From: an uncultured Clostridia bacterium
GTDB lineage: Bacteria; Bacillota; Clostridia; TANB77; CAG-508
DNA: 36,764 nt
Assembly: GCA_944391965.1 (NCBI GenBank)
Contig: CALXVH010000038.1
Coordinates: 1-36,764 of the forward strand
Direction of reading: 5' to 3'
The notes under the pieces are model-generated. The model was not told the DNA's origin and did no database searches. It was given only the letters and a program-made list of their open reading frames with translations. A program made the translations under genes and the position numbers. Below, piece by piece: positions 7,194 to 14,791 of this stretch (positions within the stretch are counted from its first letter, which is position 1; each line of letters opens with the position of its first letter).

Positions 7194-7478
7194 TTATTTT
7201 TCTTTTCTTACTACGATAAATTTCATGATGTTGTCTTCTATTCTGTAATTTCTTTCTAATTCATCTATTGAATCTGGTTTAGCTTCGAAGTTAATTACTA
7301 CGTAATATCCTTCTTCTTTCTTTTTGATAGGATAAGCTAATTTTTGTGTACCACGTTCATCAACAGATTCTACTTTACCATTATTATTAATCAAATCTGT
7401 GAACTTTGTTACTAAATCTTTTATAGCTTGTTCTTCAATAGATGGATTAATAATGATAACACTCTCGTATTTATTCAT
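7194..7478 (-). CDS. rpsF: 30S ribosomal protein S6
   Basis: A 94-residue S6 protein: MNKYESVIIINPSIEEQ at the start, with the central LAYPIKKKEEGYYVVINFEA strand pair. A GTG nine bases upstream is in frame, but it lies within the GAGGAGGTG ribosome site; that site has proper 7-nt spacing to the ATG at 7478, so I chose 7478. First gene of the rpsF-ssb-rpsR operon; S6 and S18 bind rRNA as a heterodimer. Confidence 0.97.
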   Translation of the reverse strand: MNKYESVIIINPSIEEQAIKDLVTKFTDLINNNGKVESVDERGTQKLAYPIKKKEEGYYVVINFEAKPDSIDELERNYRIEDNIMKFIVVRKEK

Positions 7479-7504
7479 TATATTCACCTCCTCATGGTTT
7501 AATA

Positions 7505-7546
7505 ACCCATCAACTAAATGGGTAAGGAGAAAAGATCTCTCTTTTC
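7505..7546 (-). promoter_or_regulatory. Structured leader of rpsF operon
   Basis: Two hairpins lie between the promoter and the ribosome site: GAAAAGA/TCTTTTC with a GAGA tetraloop (7529-7546) and ACCCAT/ATGGGT with a 7-nt loop (7505-7523). In many bacteria rpsF leaders are bound by the S6:S18 complex for feedback control. I do not see the published CCG-bulge motif clearly, so the autoregulatory role is inference. Confidence 0.5.
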
Positions 7547-7555
7547 AGCACAGGT

Positions 7556-7584
7556 ATTTTATCATATTTTTTCTTGTTTTGCAA
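7556..7584 (-). promoter_or_regulatory. Promoter of rpsF-ssb-rpsR
   Basis: On the minus strand TTGCAA and TAAAAT are separated by exactly 17 nt, giving a leader of about 70 nt. Confidence 0.7.
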
Positions 7585-7592
7585 CCGATTAC

Positions 7593-7621
7593 TTGAAAAA
7601 ATTGACAATTTATAGTAAAAT
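7593..7621 (+). promoter_or_regulatory. Promoter of permease gene
   Basis: TTGAAA and TAAAAT are separated by exactly 17 nt. Its spacer and -10 share an identical 15-base stretch with the promoter at 412-440. The palindromic repeat at 7625 lies at the predicted transcript start. Confidence 0.6.
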
Positions 7622-7624
7622 GAT

Positions 7625-7655
7625 TAGGGATTTAGGGACGTTCCTATAATCCCTA
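7625..7655. repeat. Palindromic repeat copy 2 (GGGACGTTCC family)
   Basis: TAGGGATT and AATCCCTA form an 8-bp outer stem around GGGACGTTCC. In this copy the repeat would be the first thing transcribed from the permease promoter, so it could form a 5' hairpin on that message. Confidence 0.85.
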
Positions 7656-7736
7656 TTTTTATATATACTTATTTTTATTTATTATATATAAATGTGTTTT
7701 GCTCATTTATATTATTTTATAGATAGGAGATTTATT

Positions 7737-8591
7737 ATGTGGGATGCAATATTAGATAGTCTAATAGATACAGTAAAATTAATTCCATTTTTACTAATTA
7801 CATATATAATAATGGAATTTATAGAACACAAAACTAGTTATAAAACTAAGGATGCAATAAAAAAATCTGGACATTTTGGTCCATTAATTGGTGGTATCTT
7901 AGGAGTGGTACCACAATGTGGTTTTTCTGCAGCAGCATCTAGTCTTTATTCAGCTAGAATTATTACTTTAGGTACATTAATTGCAGTATTTTTATCTACT
8001 TCTGATGAAATGTTACCAATTTTAATTTCCGAAGCAGTAGATGTAAGAATTATTCTTTCGATATTAGGAATTAAACTTCTTATAGCTGTTGTTGTTGGTT
8101 TTATAATTGATTTATTTTTTAGAAAGAGATTTGAAACTTCAGAAGATGAACCAGAAATAAAGGATTTATGTGAGCATGAACATTGCCACTGTGAACATGG
8201 AATATTTAAATCTGCTTTAAAACATACTATAAATATTACTTTATACATTTTTATAATATCTTTAGTTTTAAATATAATTATATATTTTATTGGAGAAGAT
8301 AATTTAGCACATATTTTGAATTCTACACCTGTAATTGGACCTATTATAGCTTCATTAGTTGGATTAATTCCTAATTGTGCATCATCTGTAATTATTACAC
8401 AACTATATCTTTCTAATGTACTTAATTTTGCTACAATGATAGCAGGACTTCTTGTTAACACAGGAGTTGGATTATTAATTTTATATAGAACTAATAAAGA
8501 TTTAAAGGAAAATATAAAGATAACAGTTTTATTATTTGCAATCGGTGTTATTTTCGGAATTATATTTGATTTAATTGGTTTTAATATATAA
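7737..8591 (+). CDS. Putative heavy-metal/manganese exporter (ArsP_2-like permease)
   Basis: A 284-residue polytopic protein with two related halves: VVPQCGFSAAASSLYSAR at about 57-74 and LIPNCASSVIITQLYLSN in the second half, each followed by hydrophobic helices. This duplicated PxC pattern is that of the permeases annotated as putative arsenic efflux or manganese transporters. Between the halves lies a soluble loop CEHEHCHCEHG (residues 145-155) with four His and three Cys, a likely metal-binding site. I chose the ATG at 7737 because GGAGA lies 8 nt before it; the frame extends 45 nt upstream without a ribosome site. The metal is not determined by sequence. Confidence 0.75.
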   Translation: MWDAILDSLIDTVKLIPFLLITYIIMEFIEHKTSYKTKDAIKKSGHFGPLIGGILGVVPQCGFSAAASSLYSARIITLGTLIAVFLSTSDEMLPILISEAVDVRIILSILGIKLLIAVVVGFIIDLFFRKRFETSEDEPEIKDLCEHEHCHCEHGIFKSALKHTINITLYIFIISLVLNIIIYFIGEDNLAHILNSTPVIGPIIASLVGLIPNCASSVIITQLYLSNVLNFATMIAGLLVNTGVGLLILYRTNKDLKENIKITVLLFAIGVIFGIIFDLIGFNI

Positions 8592-8599
8592 TTACATCA

Positions 8600-8691
8600 A
8601 AAAAGAGATTACTACATGATTTGAAATGAATCTAATCATTAATCATTTGTATCTAATGATTTTGGTTCACTTCACATAGTAATCTCTTTTT
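8600..8691. terminator. Long imperfect palindrome, bidirectional terminator
   Basis: AAAAAGAGATTACTA pairs with TAGTAATCTCTTTTT (15 bp perfect). Inside, TGAAATGAA pairs with TTCACTTCA (8 of 9) and AATCATT with AATGATT, so nearly the whole 92 nt can fold into one long hairpin. It lies between the convergent permease and pflA genes, and has T-runs on both strands. Confidence 0.8.
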
Positions 8692-8703
8692 ATTGTATAA
8701 ATG

Positions 8704-9423
8704 CTATATTCCTAATATCTCTTTTGCTTTTTTTACATCTTCATTTGTTGGGATTTTTACATTTTCAAATTCATATGGTACATTTAGTTCTTCCCATTTA
8801 AATTTTCCTAAATTATGATATGGTAAAATCTCCACTTTTGTAACAGTTTTTAATGAATCTATAAATTCCCTTAATTTCTTTAAATCATCTTCTTTATCTG
8901 TATAACCTGGGATTAAAACTTGCCTTATCCACATTTCTTTCCCATGTTCACTTAAATATTTAGCAAATTCTAGTTCATATTTATTAGAAAAACCTACTAA
9001 ATCTTTACAAATATCATCATTTATACATTTAATATCTAATAAGAATAAATCAGTAAGCTCAATTACTTCTTTAATTTTATCTGCAATAGGTAGATTCCCA
9101 GCTGTATCAACTGCTACTTTTATATTTCTTTTTTTCATTTCTTTAAATAATGTAATTAATGCATCTGGCTGAAGAAGTGGCTCTCCACCACTTACTGTTA
9201 TTCCTCCATCTGCTTGCATATATGCTGTATATCTTTCAATCTTTTTTACAACGTCTTTTATATCATAGATAGTCCCTGATTTTGCATCCCATGTATCACG
9301 ATTTTGGCAATATTTACATCTTAAATTACATCCTTGTGTAAATATTACAAATCGTATTCCAGGTCCATCAACTGCTCCTAATGTCTCAAAAGAATGTATT
9401 CTCATTTGACTTTTTACGTCCAT
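8704..9423 (-). CDS. pflA: Pyruvate formate-lyase activating enzyme
   Basis: A 239-residue radical SAM enzyme that makes the glycyl radical on PflB. The 4Fe-4S site is C32-x3-C36-x2-C39 (GCNLRCKYCQ), followed by the glycine-rich GGITVSGGEPLLQ and the WIRQVLIPGYTD segment typical of PflA. The frame extends nine codons further, but GGAGG lies 7 nt before the ATG at 9423. Downstream of pflB on the same strand, separated by 92 nt that hold one and a half palindromic repeats. Confidence 0.96.
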   Translation of the reverse strand: MDVKSQMRIHSFETLGAVDGPGIRFVIFTQGCNLRCKYCQNRDTWDAKSGTIYDIKDVVKKIERYTAYMQADGGITVSGGEPLLQPDALITLFKEMKKRNIKVAVDTAGNLPIADKIKEVIELTDLFLLDIKCINDDICKDLVGFSNKYELEFAKYLSEHGKEMWIRQVLIPGYTDKEDDLKKLREFIDSLKTVTKVEILPYHNLGKFKWEELNVPYEFENVKIPTNEDVKKAKEILGI

Positions 9424-9455
9424 AATAATCCTCCAACTTATTTTTTGCATAAATA

Positions 9456-9486
9456 TAGGGATTTTAGGAACGTCCCCAAATCCCTA
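9456..9486. repeat. Palindromic repeat copy 3 (GGGACGTTCC family)
   Basis: TAGGGATTTT and CCAAATCCCTA enclose GGAACGTCCCC, the same element in opposite orientation to copies 1 and 2. It lies in the pflB-pflA intercistronic gap. Confidence 0.85.
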
Positions 9487-9509
9487 CAAGGACCGCTCCA
9501 AATCCCTAT
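9487..9509. repeat. Partial tandem copy of the palindromic repeat
   Basis: AAGGACCGCTCC followed by AAATCCCTAT repeats the right half of copy 3 with changes in the core (CCGCTCC for CGTCCCC). It lies directly after copy 3 and just before the pflB stop codon region. Confidence 0.6.
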
Positions 9510-9515
9510 CCTTGA

Positions 9516-11759
9516 TTATATTCTTTCATGAATAGTTCTGTTTATAACATCTAATTGTTGTTCTCTTGTAAGTTTTATAAAGTTAACTGCATATCCAGAA
9601 ACACGAATTGTTAATTGTGGATATTTTTCTGGATGTTCCATTGCATCTTCTAATAATGCTCTATCAAAAACATTTACATTTATATGATGTCCTGTTTTTA
9701 TAAAATATCCTTGTAACATACTTACCATATTTGTAATTTGTGTTTCTCTGTCTTTTCCTAATGTTCCTGGTGTAATTGCAAATGTATATGAAATACCATC
9801 TTCTGAATATTCATATGGTAATTTTGCAATTGTGTTCATAGAAGCTAATGCACCATTTGTATCTCTTCCATGTAATGGATTTGCTCCTGGTCCAAATGGC
9901 TCTCCTGCTCTTCTTCCATCTGGTGTATTTCCTGTTGCTTTACCATAAACAACATTTGATGTGATTGTTAATATAGATAATGTATGTTTAGAATGTCTAT
10001 ATGTTATATGTTTTTGTAATTTTCTTTCAAATGTTTTTACCAATTCTACAGCTATATCATCAACTCTATCATCGTCATTTCCGTATTTTGGGAAATCTCC
10101 TTCAACTTCATAATCTACTGCTAATCCTGTTTCATCTCTTATTACTTTTACTTTAGCATATTTTATAGCAGAAAGAGAATCTGCAACAACTGATAATCCA
10201 GCAATTCCACATGCCATTGTTCTTAGGATATCTTCTTCTTTATCATGTAACGCCATTTCTAAAGCTTCATAAGAATATTTATCATGCATATAGTGAATAG
10301 CATTTAATGCTTTAATATATATTTTTGCAACATAATCCATCATTTGATCAAATTTTTCCATAACTTCATCATAGTCTAAATATTCTGAAGTTATTGGTGC
10401 AAATTTAGGTGTTACTTGTTTTCCTGATTTTTCATCTCTACCACCATTAATTGCATATAATAAAGTTTTAGCTAAGTTTGCTCTTGCTCCGAAGAATTGC
10501 ATTTGTTTTCCTATCTTCATTGCAGAAACACAACAAGCTATACCATAGTCATCTCCAAGTGTAATTCTCATTAAGTCATCATTTTCATATTGAATTGAAG
10601 ATGTATCAATTGAAATTTTTGCGCAATATCTTTTAAATGGTTCTGGTAAGTTCTTTGACCATAATACTGTTAAGTTTGGCTCTGGTGCTGCTCCTAAGTT
10701 TTCTAATGTGTGTAATACTCTATAAGAATTCTTTGTAACTAATGTTCTACCATCAATTCCCATTCCACCAATACTTTCTGTTACCCAAACTGGATCTCCA
10801 CTAAATAATTCGTTATATTCTGGTGCTCTTAGGAATCTAACTAATCTTAATTTTATTATAAATTGATCCATTAAAGATTGTGCTTCTTCTTCTGTTAGTA
10901 CTCCATTCTCTAAATCTCTTTGGATATAAATATCTAGGAATGTTGAAGTTCTTCCTAAACTCATTGCTGCACCATTTTGATCTTTAATTGCTGCTAAATA
11001 TGCAAAATATAGCCATTGTATTGCTTCTTTTGCATTAGAAGCTGGCTCAGATATATCAAAACCATAAGAGCTAGCCATTTCTTTTAATTGTTTTAATGCA
11101 TTAATTTGATCAGCAACTTCTTCTCTTTGTCTTATAATTTCTTCTGTAAATTCATCTGTATTTAAAGATGTATCCATTAATAATTGCTTGTCTGCTATTA
11201 ATGCATCTACACCGTATAAAGCAACTCTTCTATAATCTCCTATAATTCTTCCTCTTCCGTAACCATCAGGAAGTCCTGTTAATAAGTGTGAACTTCTTGC
11301 TGCCCTAATATCTTTTGTATATACTTGGAATACACCATCATTATGTGTTTTTCTTAAGTTATGATAAATATATTCAACCTCATCATCAACTTTATAACCA
11401 TAACTTTCGGCTGATTTCTCTACAATTCTAATACCTCCATTTGGCATTATTGCTCTTTTTAGTGGTGCATCTGTTTGAAGTCCCACAATTTCCTCTAGAT
11501 CTTTATCTATATAACCTGGTGCATATGCATTTATTCTAGAAGGTGTTTTACAATCTGCATCTAAAACCCCTTTTTCTCTTTCTTCTTTATATAAATCTAA
11601 TACTTTGTCCCATAATTTTTTTGACTTGTCTGAAACCCCTTTTAAAAAGTTTTCATCTCCTTCATATGGAGTATAGTTTGCTTGAATAAAGCCTCTTACG
11701 TCTATTTCTTTTGTCCATTCTCCATCTTCTTTAAAACCTTCCCATTGTTTGAATTTCAT
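9516..11759 (-). CDS. pflB: Formate acetyltransferase (pyruvate formate-lyase)
   Basis: A 747-residue glycyl radical enzyme that splits pyruvate with CoA into acetyl-CoA and formate under anaerobic conditions. The catalytic cysteine pair is IACCVSAM (C409, C410) and the radical glycine is in RVSGYAVNF (G722), 25 residues from the end. Length and all conserved blocks match PflB. The ribosome site is AGGAGG. The promoter overlaps a Fur-like palindrome at 11819-11833. The activase pflA follows. Confidence 0.99.
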   Translation of the reverse strand: MKFKQWEGFKEDGEWTKEIDVRGFIQANYTPYEGDENFLKGVSDKSKKLWDKVLDLYKEEREKGVLDADCKTPSRINAYAPGYIDKDLEEIVGLQTDAPLKRAIMPNGGIRIVEKSAESYGYKVDDEVEYIYHNLRKTHNDGVFQVYTKDIRAARSSHLLTGLPDGYGRGRIIGDYRRVALYGVDALIADKQLLMDTSLNTDEFTEEIIRQREEVADQINALKQLKEMASSYGFDISEPASNAKEAIQWLYFAYLAAIKDQNGAAMSLGRTSTFLDIYIQRDLENGVLTEEEAQSLMDQFIIKLRLVRFLRAPEYNELFSGDPVWVTESIGGMGIDGRTLVTKNSYRVLHTLENLGAAPEPNLTVLWSKNLPEPFKRYCAKISIDTSSIQYENDDLMRITLGDDYGIACCVSAMKIGKQMQFFGARANLAKTLLYAINGGRDEKSGKQVTPKFAPITSEYLDYDEVMEKFDQMMDYVAKIYIKALNAIHYMHDKYSYEALEMALHDKEEDILRTMACGIAGLSVVADSLSAIKYAKVKVIRDETGLAVDYEVEGDFPKYGNDDDRVDDIAVELVKTFERKLQKHITYRHSKHTLSILTITSNVVYGKATGNTPDGRRAGEPFGPGANPLHGRDTNGALASMNTIAKLPYEYSEDGISYTFAITPGTLGKDRETQITNMVSMLQGYFIKTGHHINVNVFDRALLEDAMEHPEKYPQLTIRVSGYAVNFIKLTREQQLDVINRTIHERI

Positions 11760-11805
11760 AACATACCTCCTGATATATTTTTGCCCATTTTTAGGCTCCT
11801 ATACC

Positions 11806-11834
11806 ATCATAACATAAGTGATAATAGTTATCAA
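11806..11834 (-). promoter_or_regulatory. Promoter of pflB
   Basis: On the minus strand TTGATA and TATGAT are separated by exactly 17 nt, about 45 nt before the pflB start. Confidence 0.65.
11819..11833. promoter_or_regulatory. Operator-like palindrome on the pflB promoter
   Basis: TGATAATAGTTATCA is a 7-1-7 inverted repeat that matches the Fur-family consensus TGATAAT-N-ATTATCA at 13 of 14 arm positions. It covers most of the -35 element and the adjacent spacer of the pflB promoter, where a bound protein would block RNA polymerase. A partial repeat (TGTTATCAATTTATT) lies at about 11883-11897. Which regulator binds is unknown; another palindrome-binding regulator is possible. Confidence 0.5.
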
Positions 11835-11979
11835 TAAATTTCATTAAAATTTCAGAATAATTTATCGTAATTTAGGAAAAACTGTTATCAATTTATTAGT
11901 TAATATTTACTTTATAGTTTCTTCTAGCGAATTTATTTAAATGCTATATTGAGTTTACAAAATTATTAGGAGGATCACT

Positions 11980-12309
11980 ATGGCTTTAGATTATTCTATT
12001 ATTGGTGAAAGATTAAAAAGAGCAAGACTTGCCAAAAATATGACTCAAGAAAATTTAGCAGAACAGCTAGATGTTTCTGTTGCTTTCTTAAGTAGAGTTG
12101 AACGTGGTCATTCTCACTTTAACTTAGATAGATTAGCTCAAGTTTGTGAATTATTAGATGTTTCAGAAGGTTATATTTTGTCTGGAAGCTCAGAAAATTC
12201 AGAATCATACTTAGAAGAAGATTTCAAAAAGCTTTTAGCAAAATGTTCTCCCGAAAAACAAAAACTTATTTATAATATTGCCAAAACAATAGCCGAAGAT
12301 GAGAATTAA
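11980..12309 (+). CDS. XRE-family transcriptional regulator
   Basis: A 109-residue protein with an N-terminal HTH_3 domain (residues 5-65): IGERLKRARLAKNMTQENLA, then VSVAFLSRVERGHSHFNLD. The C-terminal third is an acidic helix pair that probably dimerises. It is divergent from pflB and shares the 220-nt control region, so it could regulate pfl, though this is inference. TTAGGAGGAT precedes the ATG; TATATT at 11945 preceded by TG is a possible extended -10. A related protein of 108 residues is encoded at 18907. Confidence 0.9.
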   Translation: MALDYSIIGERLKRARLAKNMTQENLAEQLDVSVAFLSRVERGHSHFNLDRLAQVCELLDVSEGYILSGSSENSESYLEEDFKKLLAKCSPEKQKLIYNIAKTIAEDEN

Positions 12310-12546
12310 TTATAATAATTCTATCATCTCCGGCATATTTTTTCCTTGTGTTTTTGGAATCTCTATTATCCTAAATTTAGATATCTTTTCTCCAAATTTT
12401 ATTTCAACTACATCACCTATTTTTACCTCATAACTTGGTTTTACTTGTTTTTCATTTACAAATATTCTTCCTTTATCAGCCATTTCATTTGCTATTGTTC
12501 TTCTTTTTATAACTCTTGCTACTTTTAAAAATTTATCTATTCTCAT
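12310..12546 (-). CDS. rqcP: S4-domain ribosome quality-control factor RqcP
   Basis: A 78-residue S4 RNA-binding protein: MRIDKFLKVARVIKRRTIANEMADKGRIFVNEK pattern at residues 1-33 closely follows Bacillus RqcP (YabO), which assists RqcH in adding C-terminal Ala tails to nascent chains on stalled 50S subunits. GAGGAG precedes the ATG. It is the last gene of a minus-strand run. Its stop codon abuts that of the converging XRE gene with no bases between. An alternative is another short S4 protein of the Hsp15 group. Confidence 0.85.
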   Translation of the reverse strand: MRIDKFLKVARVIKRRTIANEMADKGRIFVNEKQVKPSYEVKIGDVVEIKFGEKISKFRIIEIPKTQGKNMPEMIELL

Positions 12547-12559
12547 AAAAACTCCTCAT

Positions 12560-13021
12560 TTATCTTCTTCTGTAACATCCACAGAATGTTCCAGAATTAT
12601 TTTGATTATTATTGTTATTATTATTATTAGAATCTAGTACTCTTACTCTTCCATTCACAGTTAATATCTGATTATTATCTTCATTATTATTTCCACTATC
12701 GCAATTATTATCACAATTGTTATTGCAAACATTATTACAATTTCTTAAATTGCGGATAAGCCTACAAATAAATTTACTAATCCATGCTGCTAAAAATGCT
12801 AGTATTGTATATATTACCGTTAAAATAAAAAATATAGTACTAGAAAATATAACCGCAACTAATAATAATATGGAAAATATTATCGCTGCAACAAGTATAG
12901 GACAATCTAATAGCTTTTCTAATGCTATTGATATTACTATTACAGCAAGTGGTATTGCAAAAAATATTAATAAAACATTCATAATATATTTCAATCCTTT
13001 CATACTTCCTCTAGAAGCCAT
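12560..13021 (-). CDS. Membrane protein with Asn/Cys-rich tail, unknown function
   Basis: A 153-residue protein not recognised as a known family. Residues 12-32, 40-62 and 64-88 are strongly hydrophobic (about three membrane segments), followed by a basic stretch and a tail of low complexity with many Asn and Cys (NCNNVCNNNCDNNCDSG near residue 94-110), a run of eight Asn, and a C-terminus TFCGCYRRR. The Asn run is encoded by an ATT/AAT trinucleotide repeat. The start may be ATG 13021 or ATG 13003, each with a mediocre ribosome site. It lies 14 nt before rqcP, in the place where Bacillus carries yabP/yabQ sporulation genes upstream or downstream, but no similarity to those is evident. Confidence 0.65.
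   Translation of the reverse strand: MASRGSMKGLKYIMNVLLIFFAIPLAVIVISIALEKLLDCPILVAAIIFSILLLVAVIFSSTIFFILTVIYTILAFLAAWISKFICRLIRNLRNCNNVCNNNCDNNCDSGNNNEDNNQILTVNGRVRVLDSNNNNNNNNQNNSGTFCGCYRRR
12605..12629. repeat. ATT trinucleotide microsatellite inside a coding region
   Basis: About eight consecutive ATT-type triplets with one GTT interruption encode the Asn run of the membrane protein on the minus strand. Length changes by slippage would keep the frame and alter the number of Asn residues. Confidence 0.75.
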
Positions 13022-13085
13022 GTATAGAGAATTTATCTCTTCTCTTTTCCTTTATATATATTATGAATGTTTATTTATTTTGTTA

Positions 13086-13823
13086 CTAATTATAGTTAAC
13101 TTCTACTAAATATAATCCATAAGGTGGTAACGTCTTCCCCGCTTTTTGTCTATCTTTTGATTCAATTATTTCCATTATTTCTTCAGGCTTAATTTTTCCT
13201 AAGCCAACTTCTACTAAAGTTCCAGCTATTATTCTTACCATATTGTATAAAAATCCATTTCCAGTAAGTTCTATAGCAATTCTTTCATTATCCTTAATAA
13301 CTTTTGCTGAATATATTGTTCTTACACTGCTTTTACTACTTGTGCCACTCGCCTTAAAACCTGAAAAATCATGTTCTCCAATGAAATAATTTGCTGCTTC
13401 CTGCATCTTATTTACATCTAATGGCATCTTAATATTATATTCTAGATTTCTATAAATTGCACTGCCTGTTTCAGAATTGTTAATTACATATCTATATGTT
13501 TTTTGTTTGCAGTTGTATCTACTATGGAATCTATCCGGAACTTCTTCTGCTTTTTTTATAACAATAGATTTTTTTAATCTGGAATTTATAGCTATTGCAA
13601 ATTTCTCTATAGGAATATTAGAATTTGTTTTAAAATTTGCAACCTGACCTAGGGCATGTACTCCTGCATCTGTTCTTCCAGATCCTATAAGTTCTATCTC
13701 TTCCTTTGTTATATCTGAAATAACCTTTTCTATAGTTCCTTGTATATTCAATTTATTAGGTTGTTTTTGCCAACCATTAAATTCTTTTCCATCATATTCT
13801 ATAGTTAACTTGATATTTCTCAT
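13086..13823 (-). CDS. truA: tRNA pseudouridine(38-40) synthase
   Basis: A 245-residue TruA, which converts U38, U39 and U40 of the tRNA anticodon arm to pseudouridine. The catalytic Asp is D52 in [14 protein letters not shown]; other marks are [14 protein letters not shown] at the N-terminus and [16 protein letters not shown]. Its ATG overlaps the recR stop by four bases (ATGA), so the two are translationally coupled. Confidence 0.98.
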   Translation of the reverse strand: MRNIKLTIEYDGKEFNGWQKQPNKLNIQGTIEKVISDITKEEIELIGSGRTDAGVHALGQVANFKTNSNIPIEKFAIAINSRLKKSIVIKKAEEVPDRFHSRYNCKQKTYRYVINNSETGSAIYRNLEYNIKMPLDVNKMQEAANYFIGEHDFSGFKASGTSSKSSVRTIYSAKVIKDNERIAIELTGNGFLYNMVRIIAGTLVEVGLGKIKPEEIMEIIESKDRQKAGKTLPPYGLYLVEVNYN

Positions 13824-14419
13824 ATTTCCATACGTCCTTCTAAAGCTTGTAATAAAGTAATTTCATCTGTATATTCTAGGTCTCCACCTATTGGAATTCC
13901 TCTTGCAATTCTAGTAACTTTAATTCCTAATGGCTTTATTAACTTAGATAAATACATAGCTGTTGCTTCTCCTTCTACTCTCGGGTTTGTAGCTAAAATC
14001 ACTTCTTTTACTTCTCCAGTTTGTAATCTTGTTAAAAGCTCTTTTATTTTTATATCATCAGGTCCTACTCCATTCATTGGCGAAATTGAACCGTGTAAAA
14101 CATGGTAAACTCCTTTATACTCATGTGTTTTTTCCATAGCAATAATGTCTTTAACATCTTCTACTACACAAATAGTTGATTTATCTCTCTTAGGATTTGC
14201 GCAAATAAAACATGGGTCAGTATCAGAAATATTAAAACATACAGAACAATATTTTAAATTTTTTCTTGCTTCTTGTATAGATTTTACAAATTCTTCTGCA
14301 ACTTCATCACTACAATTTAACATATAAAAAGCAAGTCTTGTTGCTGTTTTATTCCCAATACTAGGTAATCTTTCAAAATTTTCTATTAATTTTTCTATCG
14401 ATGGTGAATATATAGACAT
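13820..14419 (-). CDS. recR: Recombination mediator RecR
   Basis: A 199-residue RecR: an N-terminal HhH ([15 protein letters not shown]), a C4 zinc finger (C58, C61, C70, C73), a Toprim domain starting [14 protein letters not shown], and the C-terminal Walker-like [15 protein letters not shown]. With RecO and RecF it loads RecA on SSB-coated DNA. It follows ybaB after 9 nt and overlaps truA; dnaX-ybaB-recR is a conserved cluster. Confidence 0.98.
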   Translation of the reverse strand: MSIYSPSIEKLIENFERLPSIGNKTATRLAFYMLNCSDEVAEEFVKSIQEARKNLKYCSVCFNISDTDPCFICANPKRDKSTICVVEDVKDIIAMEKTHEYKGVYHVLHGSISPMNGVGPDDIKIKELLTRLQTGEVKEVILATNPRVEGEATAMYLSKLIKPLGIKVTRIARGIPIGGDLEYTDEITLLQALEGRMEI

Positions 14420-14428
14420 TTTTACTCC

Positions 14429-14773
14429 TTACATCATTCCTGGTATATTAAATTTTCCCATTTGTTGTTCTGTTGCACTATCCACTTTGCTTAAGGCATC
14501 ATTTACACATGTTATAATTAAATCTTGTAACATTTCTACATCATCTGGATCAACTATATCTTTATTTAATTTTATTTCCTTAATAACTTTCTTTCCACTT
14601 ACCTTTACAGTTATAGCTCCTCCACCAGCTGTACTTTCAAATTCCTTAGCAGCTATTTCTGTTTGTGTTTTCTCCAAATCTGCTTGCATTTTTTTTGCTT
14701 CTTTCATTAAATTATTTAGGTTCATTCCTCCGAATCCACCCATTCCTCCTGGAAATCCTCCACGTCTTGACAT
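14429..14773 (-). CDS. ybaB: YbaB/EbfC nucleoid-associated protein
   Basis: A 114-residue YbaB/EbfC DNA-binding protein: glycine/methionine-rich N-terminus (GGFPGGMGGFGGMN), then the coiled MKEAKKMQADLEKTQTEIA helix and the TVKVSGKKVIKEIKLNKDIVDPDDVEML core. Such proteins form tweezer-like dimers on DNA. Located between dnaX and recR as in Bacillus (yaaK). Confidence 0.96.
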   Translation of the reverse strand: MSRRGGFPGGMGGFGGMNLNNLMKEAKKMQADLEKTQTEIAAKEFESTAGGGAITVKVSGKKVIKEIKLNKDIVDPDDVEMLQDLIITCVNDALSKVDSATEQQMGKFNIPGMM

Positions 14774-14791
14774 AATTTATACCTCCTATTT

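Noticed and set aside
7692-7736. Upstream extension of the permease (15 codons)
   Set aside because: No ribosome site at the first ATG; GGAGA supports 7737.
7590-7736. Manganese (yybP-ykoY) riboswitch before the permease
   Set aside because: The leader holds only the palindromic repeat and AT-rich sequence; no conserved yybP-ykoY loops are visible.
7946-8461. Open frame of 171 codons antisense to the metal permease
   Set aside because: Low stop density comes from the coding strand's codon use; no ribosome site or recognisable domain.
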